DNA of 22,268 nt from Thermodesulfovibrionales bacterium (GTDB lineage Bacteria > Nitrospirota > Thermodesulfovibrionia > Thermodesulfovibrionales > Dissulfurispiraceae), in assembly GCA_021129835.1 (NCBI GenBank), contig JAJOKM010000096.1, forward strand, positions 1 to 22,268, in the 5' to 3' direction. A model generated the notes under the pieces. It did no database searches. It was not told where the DNA came from and worked only from the letters and a program-made list of their open reading frames with translations. The position numbers were made by a program, and so were the translations under genes. This document shows, piece after piece, positions 7,992-13,641 of this stretch (position 1 is the first letter of the stretch; every line of letters starts with the position of its first letter).

Positions 7992-8945
7992 TTATTTCCT
8001 CCCAAGTTTTATTGCCATTTTTATTGCCTCAATCATGCTCGAAGGGTTGGCTGTACCCTTCCATGCTATGTCATACGCAGTGCCGTGATCAGGGGATGTC
8101 CTTATAATTGACAGCCCGATTGTAACATTCACTCCCTCATCACGGGCGATCATTTTAAGCGGTATTAAGCCCTGGTCATGATACATGCATACTACGGCAT
8201 CAAATTCGCCTCTGTACGCCTTATGGAAAAGGATATCTGCTGGATAGGGCCCCGAGACAGGAATCCCGATATCTCGTGCCTCATTAACAGCCGGTGATAT
8301 CATCTGTATTTCTTCATCTCCGAATATGCCAGCCTCTCCCGCGTGGGGATTCAGTCCAGCCACTGCAATTTTAGGGCTTTTTATGTCCATCATCTCACAA
8401 CCCTTTTTTGCGAGAATAATTGTCTTTAAGACTCGTTCCTTTGTAATAATCTTTGGAACATCCTTTATTGCGGCATGTATCGTTACAAGAAATACCTTTA
8501 ATGGCCCGCCTGAAAGCATCATAGCGTAGCGCTCTGTATTGGTGAGTTCTGCAAGCAGTTCAGTATGTCCAGGCCACGAAAATCCTGCCATCTTCAACGA
8601 CTCCTTAGAAATTGGAGCAGTCACAATGGCATCAACGGTTTTATTTAAAGCAAGCTCAACGGCCTTTTTAATGTAGCTCACACATGCCTTTCCACCGGCA
8701 GGTGTGGGTATGCACTTTTTAAAACCCCTCATCTTTACTTCTGAGACATCTATTAATTCAAAACTTTTGTGATTGACAGGTATCTTGAGCCTCTCGATGG
8801 TCTCCTCGATTACTGCCTTGTCTCCTACTACTGCAGGACTACAAACTCCTAAAATTTCTCTTGATGTCAAAGACTTCAAAGTTATCTCAGGACCAATACC
8901 TGCGGGGTCTCCAATGGTTATGGCAATTTTACGGCGTCTTCTCAT
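7992..8945 (-). CDS. pdxA: 4-hydroxythreonine-4-phosphate dehydrogenase
   Basis: PdxA oxidises 4-phosphohydroxy-L-threonine with NAD+ in the DXP-dependent pyridoxal phosphate pathway. The 317-residue protein opens with the family signature IAITIGDPAGIGPEI. It contains the metal-ligand histidine regions WPGHTELLAE, TIHAAIKDVP and AGLNPHAGEAG, as well as CMYHDQGLIPLK and TSPDHGTAYDIA. Length is normal. The related catabolic enzyme (PdxA2, 4-phospho-threonate dehydrogenase) is an alternative, but none of its usual neighbours is present. The ATG at 8945 has no clear Shine-Dalgarno, and a duplicated AAGTAGAT lies just upstream (8953-8968). Confidence 0.93.
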   Translation of the reverse strand: MRRRRKIAITIGDPAGIGPEITLKSLTSREILGVCSPAVVGDKAVIEETIERLKIPVNHKSFELIDVSEVKMRGFKKCIPTPAGGKACVSYIKKAVELALNKTVDAIVTAPISKESLKMAGFSWPGHTELLAELTNTERYAMMLSGGPLKVFLVTIHAAIKDVPKIITKERVLKTIILAKKGCEMMDIKSPKIAVAGLNPHAGEAGIFGDEEIQMISPAVNEARDIGIPVSGPYPADILFHKAYRGEFDAVVCMYHDQGLIPLKMIARDEGVNVTIGLSIIRTSPDHGTAYDIAWKGTANPSSMIEAIKMAIKLGRK

Positions 8946-9149
8946 TATTATTAAGTAGATAAGTAGATAAGCATGGCAAGTATCGCAGCCCTTCTCTGCA
9001 TAAATTTTAGCATAATTGGAACATAAAAAGCTGCTAATAGTTCGGCGATCCCTTCCCTGGCGGGGGAAGGTTAGGGGAGAACGAGCCCTGCAAACCTCTA
9101 TAAAACTTCGGGGGACGAAAACGGGGTGGTGAACTGTTATACAAAGCCA
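8946..9149. other. Spacer between the 91-residue small gene and pdxA with a hairpin and a duplicated 8-mer
   Basis: Holds AAGTAGAT twice in tandem (8953-8968) and a 7-bp hairpin, CCTTCCC (9051-9057) pairing with GGGAAGG (9064-9070) across a 6-nt loop, with GC-rich flanks. The hairpin could end the upstream transcript, but no T-tract follows on the minus strand. The pdxA promoter presumably lies here; I see only a weak -10-like TAAAAT on the minus strand. Confidence 0.45.
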
Positions 9150-9425
9150 TTAAACGCTTACTGGTAAGTTTTGCAGGCACTCCTCCGAAATTACGGGTAT
9201 GCGTCTTGCGTTCGCCTCATCTATTATCCTATGAAAATGCGGTGAAAAGTGTGCATCTCTTCCCAATACTACGACATCAACGAAGGGTATGAGTGAAATT
9301 ATAGGTGTGGTTAGTTCTTCGCCGTTGTGGACATCATAGAAGTAAACATTGGAAATACCAATATCCTCCAGTGTTCTTAACATTTTATTGAATCTCTTGA
9401 AACCACTTACTATCATGGTTGACAT
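9150..9425 (-). CDS. Small DUF2325-like protein (91 residues)
   Basis: Function unknown. The protein begins MSTMIVSGF and has an alternating strand/helix pattern like DUF2325: a short N-terminal segment, a central hydrophobic FVDVVVLG (residues 48-55), a His-rich stretch AHFSPHFHR (58-66) and ARRIPVISEECL near the end. It lines up loosely in order with the neighbouring 97-residue DUF2325 protein (VDAMVIF, SHRTKKDAMTIAKDRKIPVFL), so the two are probably distant relatives. The ATG at 9425 is chosen because GAAAGGAGGA (9440-9431) sits 5 nt upstream. The frame stays open to 9593, but that extra part is the translation of a palindromic repeat element and should not be called protein. The family call is moderate. 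Confidence 0.65.
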   Translation of the reverse strand: MSTMIVSGFKRFNKMLRTLEDIGISNVYFYDVHNGEELTTPIISLIPFVDVVVLGRDAHFSPHFHRIIDEANARRIPVISEECLQNLPVSV

Positions 9426-9481
9426 TACATTCCTCCTTTCCTTTCCTTTGAAAATACCCTTTTTTGTTATTGCTCTTCCCT

Positions 9482-9546
9482 TGTCATTGCGAACGGAGTG
9501 AAGCAATCTCGGCGGGATTGCCACGCCCTTCGGGCTCGCAATGACA
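9482..9546. repeat. 65-nt palindromic repeat element (REP/MITE-like)
   Basis: Terminal inverted repeats of 11 bp (TGTCATTGCGA at 9482-9492, its complement at 9536-9546) enclose two smaller hairpins: GCAATC/GATTGC (9503-9508, 9516-9521) and GCCC-TTCG-GGC near 9525-9535. Elements beginning GTCATTGCGA and ending TCGCAATGAC are scattered between genes in many bacterial genomes. It lies between the two small DUF2325-type genes and is read through by a spurious 5' extension of the downstream gene. Only one copy is present in this window. Confidence 0.8.
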
Positions 9547-9676
9547 TTTTCATGCCCTTTTGTGTGCTGAAAGCACATGTCGGCTTCTTTCATAGACGTA
9601 TTATCGAATTATGGACTTATTATCAAAAGTCTCATCTCTTTAAAGTCCCCATTTAATAAGGCGGCTTTCGTAAAAC

Positions 9677-9970
9677 TTAGGCCGGTCTTGCCACTTTTAA
9701 ATCACTGAAGCAATTTCGCAATGTGCAGATACCACAGGAGTGATACAGGAAAACTGGTATCTTTCTGTCCTTTGCTATAGTCATTGCATCTTTTTTTGTG
9801 CGATGCGATACCTTGTTGGTAAATATCACCATTGCGTCAACATTTTTTACCTTTCCCTTAAGGCCTGTCTCTGGTTTCGTGAATACTTTAAGACCAAACC
9901 CAAACTTTTCTGCCTCGTTTATGTATTGCCTTTCAAGCCTACACATCCCGCCAATTAATGCGATACACAT
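9677..9970 (-). CDS. DUF2325 family protein with a C-terminal cysteine cluster
   Basis: DUF2325 protein of 97 residues, biochemical role unknown. It shows the family pattern: N-terminal IALIGGMCRLERQY (residues 3-16), then VDAMVIFTNKVSHRTKKDAM (44-63) and AKDRKIPVFLYHS (66-78). The usual tail is replaced by a Cys/His cluster: His77, Cys79, Cys82 and Cys87, with Cys2 and Cys10 at the N-terminus. That could bind a metal or an Fe-S cluster, which is inference. The ATG at 9970 has AGAGGGG about 8 nt upstream. It is the first gene of the minus-strand run and is followed after 251 nt by a second small protein of similar layout. Confidence 0.75.
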   Translation of the reverse strand: MCIALIGGMCRLERQYINEAEKFGFGLKVFTKPETGLKGKVKNVDAMVIFTNKVSHRTKKDAMTIAKDRKIPVFLYHSCGICTLRNCFSDLKVARPA

Positions 9971-10657
9971 ATTGTCACCCCTCTTAATTTTGTAATGCGA
10001 CTTATTTTAAACCTACCCCTTCTGCACTAAACCTTGCCCCCCTTGAATCCTCATAATCCTACCATCTTTTTTGGAGATGTTCTGATTTTACAACCTAAAC
10101 AGTTACAGTATTATTACAATTCGATTAAATTTAGGTTACAGAGGGCATTCAGTCGACTCAAGATCAATCAGTTCCCCTTTTGGTGGCACAGACATCTTGC
10201 ATCTGTTGTTTTACAAGATAGAAGCCTGTCCGGCCGCAATCTATAATAAGATTTATTCTCGTTTCAACCGGTGCCATTAAACCTCAAACCCCAAACTGGA
10301 GGGCATAGCATGTTGAGAATTTATCTCATTATAAATGAAATTAAGACTTTTGTCAAGAGGATGACACCGGGTTGTTTAAATAGTCCATGAACAGCGAGGG
10401 GTTCAATCGTTGGATGACCGACACCGTGCTTGGACTCACTCATGGGCAACCTGCTGGGAGTCATAGCAAGAAAAAACAATGATAAAATAATGAAAACAAT
10501 GATAAAATAATCCTATGAAATCAAACCCCCGCTTAAAAGCAGCCATTCTGTGGCGCTAAAATTTTCGCGGCATAATGCTCGGAAGCGTATCCAGAAACAT
10601 CCGCGGACGCTCTAAATGCCCTGTTTTGATAGGAAAGATAGAGAAAGCCAATTTACG
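9971..10657. other. Long intergenic region between the divergent DUF2325 and tilS genes
   Basis: No gene is supported. Visible structure includes an 8-bp inverted repeat, AACCTAAA (10092-10099) with TTTAGGTT (10130-10137); a short TGAGA/TCTCA dyad (10314-10328); and a 20-nt tandem duplication (10473-10512). A short open frame at about 10413-10481 (MTDTVLGLTHGQPAGSH...) is not supported as a gene. The region presumably holds divergent promoters for the DUF2325 genes and tilS, but none matches well. Confidence 0.5.
10473..10512. repeat. 20-nt AT-rich tandem duplication
   Basis: AAAACAATGATAAAATAAT plus one base is repeated twice head to tail (10473-10492 and 10493-10512), differing only at the last base (G or C). 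It lies about 145 nt before the tilS start. It may be a UP-element-like or protein-binding repeat, or a simple slippage product. Confidence 0.75.
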
Positions 10658-12052
10658 ATGACTACTATGGAGACGATCAGGAAGGTTAAAGATACCATAG
10701 AAAAGTATTCCATGTTGTTCCAGGGCGATCGCCTGCTCGTGGGGCTTTCCGGAGGCCCTGATTCTGTATGCCTGCTTACTATTCTTAGTAAACTAAAGTC
10801 AGAGTTTAATATTGCTATATTTGCGGCATACATAGATCATGGACTCAGACCTGAGGAGACACCCTATGAAATAGACTTCTGCAGAAAACTATGCAAAGCG
10901 TTAGATATACCTATTATCATAAAAAGCATAGATGTTAAATCTCATGCAAGAGAGAGAGGCTTGAATAGGCAAGAAGCAGCGAGAGAATTAAGGTACGAGG
11001 CGTTTGATGAGATCGCCTCTGAGGCTAATGCAGGCAAGATTGCCCTTGGGCATAACGCTGATGACCAGGCAGAAACAATATTAATGAGGCTTTTTAGGGG
11101 CGCCGGACCTTTGGGTCTTTCAGGAATACCACCTGTAAGGAGACAGATAGTAAGGCCACTGATCGAAACAGAGAGGTCTGAAATAGATAGATTCCTTAAA
11201 AGCGAAGGAATAGGCTTTGTGACTGATTCATCGAATCGCAGCAATAAATACCAGCGAAATAAAATAAGACATCTCATCATCCCGGCGATAAAAGAGATGA
11301 ACAGTGACTTCATAAGAACCGTTTCGAGGGCAGCGGATATATTAAGAGACGAGGAGAAGTACTTCGAGACGATCATAACAAAGAGACTAATGACACTTGT
11401 AAGCAGAAAGAGTGACCTGTTTGTCGAGCTGTTTTTATCTCCGTTAGAAGCAATGGACACAGTAATATTGAGAAGGGTTTTGAGGCGTGCTATTGATGAG
11501 ATGAATGGACTTCATGGAATCAGCTTTATCAATATCGAGGAGATTGTGGCTTTAGTGAAATCAGGAAAATCAGGGGATAGGATTTATCTCCCCAAAGGGA
11601 TTCGGGCAATAAAGAAATACTCAACCATTATAATCACCTTTGAGGAACCAGCAAGGCTCAGGACATGTGTCCTTCATCGTCATGGAGAGACTATATTAGA
11701 AGAGTCTTCGATGGTGATTCAGAGTACAACCGTTGCTGGCGCTGAAATTAGAGACTACGGAGATGGTAAAGAAATGGCAGTGATAGATTCCGATAAGGCA
11801 TATTTTCCGCTCCTAATAAGAAGGAGATTACCAGGGGATTGTTTTTATCCTTTCGGATTTGGAAGAAAGAAGAAGATTCAGGACTATTTTGTTGACGAAA
11901 AGATACCAAGAGATGAAAGGGATATTATACCTCTGTTGACATGCGATAACAACATAGTATGGGTGGTAGGATACAGACTGGATGAGAGATATAAGGTTGA
12001 CAAAAACACTAAAAATGCCTTAGAATTAAAAATCAGACCTCTCAAGATTTAA
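10658..12052 (+). CDS. tilS: tRNA(Ile)-lysidine synthetase
   Basis: Converts cytidine 34 of the CAU-anticodon tRNA-Ile to lysidine with ATP and lysine, so that it reads AUA; essential in most bacteria. The N-type ATP pyrophosphatase domain has the P-loop SGGPDS (residues 31-36 from the chosen start), followed by AYIDHGLRPEE and LGHNADDQAETILMRLFRG. The C-terminal TilS domain is visible as RRRLPGDCFYPFGFGRKKKI followed by QDYFVDEKIPRDER. Full length is 464 residues, normal for the longer TilS form. The frame is open from an ATG at 10616, but that start has no Shine-Dalgarno; the ATG at 10658 is preceded by GAGAAAG at 9-nt spacing. An ATG three codons later is also possible. Confidence 0.93.
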   Translation: MTTMETIRKVKDTIEKYSMLFQGDRLLVGLSGGPDSVCLLTILSKLKSEFNIAIFAAYIDHGLRPEETPYEIDFCRKLCKALDIPIIIKSIDVKSHARERGLNRQEAARELRYEAFDEIASEANAGKIALGHNADDQAETILMRLFRGAGPLGLSGIPPVRRQIVRPLIETERSEIDRFLKSEGIGFVTDSSNRSNKYQRNKIRHLIIPAIKEMNSDFIRTVSRAADILRDEEKYFETIITKRLMTLVSRKSDLFVELFLSPLEAMDTVILRRVLRRAIDEMNGLHGISFINIEEIVALVKSGKSGDRIYLPKGIRAIKKYSTIIITFEEPARLRTCVLHRHGETILEESSMVIQSTTVAGAEIRDYGDGKEMAVIDSDKAYFPLLIRRRLPGDCFYPFGFGRKKKIQDYFVDEKIPRDERDIIPLLTCDNNIVWVVGYRLDERYKVDKNTKNALELKIRPLKI

Positions 12053-12061
12053 CCGATAGAT

Positions 12062-12099
12062 AGTGAACAGTGATCGGAGGTCAGACTGCTAACTGCTAA
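12062..12099. repeat. Degenerate heptamer repeat in the tilS-degP spacer
   Basis: Reads as consecutive 7-nt units: AGTGAAC, AGTGATC, GGAGGTC, AGACTGC, TAACTGC, TAA. It contains a perfect ACTGCTA duplication (12085-12098). The same unit family recurs 60 nt downstream inside the protease signal-peptide codons. Confidence 0.6.
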
Positions 12100-12126
12100 A
12101 GGCGGCTCCGCTGTGAAGGGTAGAGA

Positions 12127-13584
12127 ATGGGGAAAATAGGAAATACGAGAAAGATTAAATTACTGCTCATTGCTAACTGCCTATTGCTTGTCTTTTTGCT
12201 GTTGCCATCGACAATCAATGCAAGTCCCTCAAAGGCCTGGTTCTCTGCCCCGGGCCCAGTAGAGAGAAATGCTGCTCAAGTGCTCACAAAATTTGGAGAT
12301 GCAATGGCAGAGATTGCAAAAGAGGTAAAACCTACTGTAGTCAACATATCGACAACGAAGATCGTAAGAACACCCCTGCATCCCTTTTTTGACGACCCAT
12401 TTTTCAGACGATTCTTTGGAGATCGCTTCGATATGCCACTGAAGCGAAGGGTCACTAGCCTGGGCTCTGGTGTAATAGTGACATCTGGCGGCTATATACT
12501 CACAAATCATCATGTGATAGAAGGGGCTGAAGACATACTCGTGACATTATTTGATGGCAGGGAGTTTGAAGGAAAAGTTGTAGGTAGTGACCCAAAGACC
12601 GATATTGCTGTTATTACAATAGACGAGACCGGTCTTCCAACAATCCCATGGGGTAACTCTGATAGGGTAAGGGTAGGCGAAGTAGTGCTGGCAGTAGGCA
12701 ATCCATTTGGGTTAGGTCATACCGTAACAATGGGGATCGTAAGCGCTCTCGGTAGGGTAGGGATGGGTATAGCTGAATTCGAGGACTTCATTCAGACTGA
12801 TGTAGCAATAAACCCTGGCAACTCAGGCGGTGCGATGGTAAATACAAGAGGGGAACTAATCGGCATTAATACCGCTATACTTACGAAGACAGGTGGTCAT
12901 CATGGCATTGGATTTGCTATACCAGCAGACATGGCAAAAAGCATAAAGGATAGCATTATAGAGGAAGGTCGTGTCGTAAGAGGTTGGCTCGGGGTTTATA
13001 TGCAGGAGATCACTGCTGAATTAGCAGAGAAGTTCTACCTTATCGATGACGAAGGTGCATTGATTACAAGCGTGGTAAGGAGAAGCCCTGCCTGCAAGGG
13101 GGGATTAAGGAGCGGTGATGTAATAGTAGAGTTCGACAATATTAATATTCGTAACCGTCTTGAGTTGAGAAATGCGGTAGTAGCAACATCACCGGGGACG
13201 GAAGTAGATATAAAGGTTATAAGAGATGGCCGTCCTGTAGTCCTGAAGGTGACTATAGGTGAATTAGATGCGATGCCACAGATTAAATATGTCCAGGTTG
13301 AAAACGCATTGACAGGTGTATCTGTTCAAGAACTATCAAATGAGCTTCGTCAAAAGTTTGGCATAGATAGGGGCATAAAGGGAGTAATAGTTAATAATGT
13401 AGAAAGAGACAGCCCTGCACATAACATTCTCAGGAGGGGTGACATAATTATGGAGGTTGATAGGAAGGATATAACTAATGTGGAGGAATACAATAGTGTG
13501 ATATCAAAGATCGGAAGAGATCAAGCCGTACTACTCTTAATTATGAGGGCTGGATCTCCTCGATACATAATTGTTAGGCCTTAA
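12127..13584 (+). CDS. degP: DegP/HtrA-family periplasmic serine protease with two PDZ domains
   Basis: Periplasmic quality-control protease/chaperone of 485 residues. It has an N-terminal signal peptide (basic start, hydrophobic core about 11-27, likely cleavage near Ala32). A trypsin-like domain follows with catalytic His129 (TNHHVI), Asp159 (DPKTDIAV) and Ser233 (NPGNSGGA). The first PDZ domain (about 280-375) contains RGWLGVYMQEI, the second (about 385-485) GVSVQELSNELR. A Phe-rich loop (PFFDDPFFRRFFGDRF) near 87-101 matches the LA loop of the family. The signal-peptide core is encoded by a heptamer tandem repeat (12162-12189). The ATG at 12127 has a weak upstream GAAGGG. The gene ends in a hairpin facing ileS. 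DegQ or DegS-type naming cannot be excluded, but two PDZ domains favour DegP/DegQ. Confidence 0.93.
   Translation: MGKIGNTRKIKLLLIANCLLLVFLLLPSTINASPSKAWFSAPGPVERNAAQVLTKFGDAMAEIAKEVKPTVVNISTTKIVRTPLHPFFDDPFFRRFFGDRFDMPLKRRVTSLGSGVIVTSGGYILTNHHVIEGAEDILVTLFDGREFEGKVVGSDPKTDIAVITIDETGLPTIPWGNSDRVRVGEVVLAVGNPFGLGHTVTMGIVSALGRVGMGIAEFEDFIQTDVAINPGNSGGAMVNTRGELIGINTAILTKTGGHHGIGFAIPADMAKSIKDSIIEEGRVVRGWLGVYMQEITAELAEKFYLIDDEGALITSVVRRSPACKGGLRSGDVIVEFDNINIRNRLELRNAVVATSPGTEVDIKVIRDGRPVVLKVTIGELDAMPQIKYVQVENALTGVSVQELSNELRQKFGIDRGIKGVIVNNVERDSPAHNILRRGDIIMEVDRKDITNVEEYNSVISKIGRDQAVLLLIMRAGSPRYIIVRP
12162..12189. repeat. Heptamer repeat inside the protease signal-peptide codons
   Basis: Four successive 7-nt units ACTGCTC, ATTGCTA, ACTGCCT, ATTGCTT. 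Because 7 is not a multiple of 3, each unit is read in a different frame, yet all give hydrophobic residues (LLLIANCLLLV), which suits a signal peptide. It matches the ACTGCTA units in the spacer just upstream. Confidence 0.7.
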
Positions 13585-13641
13585 ATAATAGGTATTAGGT
13601 CTTAGGTTTCAAAAACCTAAGACCTAATACCTATTATTTAA
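13581..13641. terminator. 29-bp perfect hairpin between convergent degP and ileS
   Basis: Left arm 13581-13609 and right arm 13613-13641 are exact reverse complements with a 3-nt loop (CAA). The arms contain the stop codons of both genes: degP TAA at 13582-13584 and ileS TAA at 13636-13634. Each arm consists of 7-nt units (AGGTATT, AGGTCTT, AGGTTTC on the left). It probably acts as a bidirectional terminator or 3'-end stabiliser. It is AT-rich and lacks a classical G+C stem, so its termination strength is uncertain. Confidence 0.75.

Noticed and set aside
9051..9070. Strong terminator after the small DUF2325-like gene
   Set aside because: The stem is only 7 bp and no T-tract follows in the minus-strand direction; recorded only as part of the spacer.
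10413..10481. Small open frame MTDTVLGLTHGQPAGSH... as a gene or mobile-element remnant
   Set aside because: About 22 codons, no convincing ribosome site, and no family I can name with confidence.
10616..10657. Upstream ATG of tilS at 10616
   Set aside because: No ribosome site, and the added 14 residues are not part of the conserved TilS N-terminus; kept only as an alternative.
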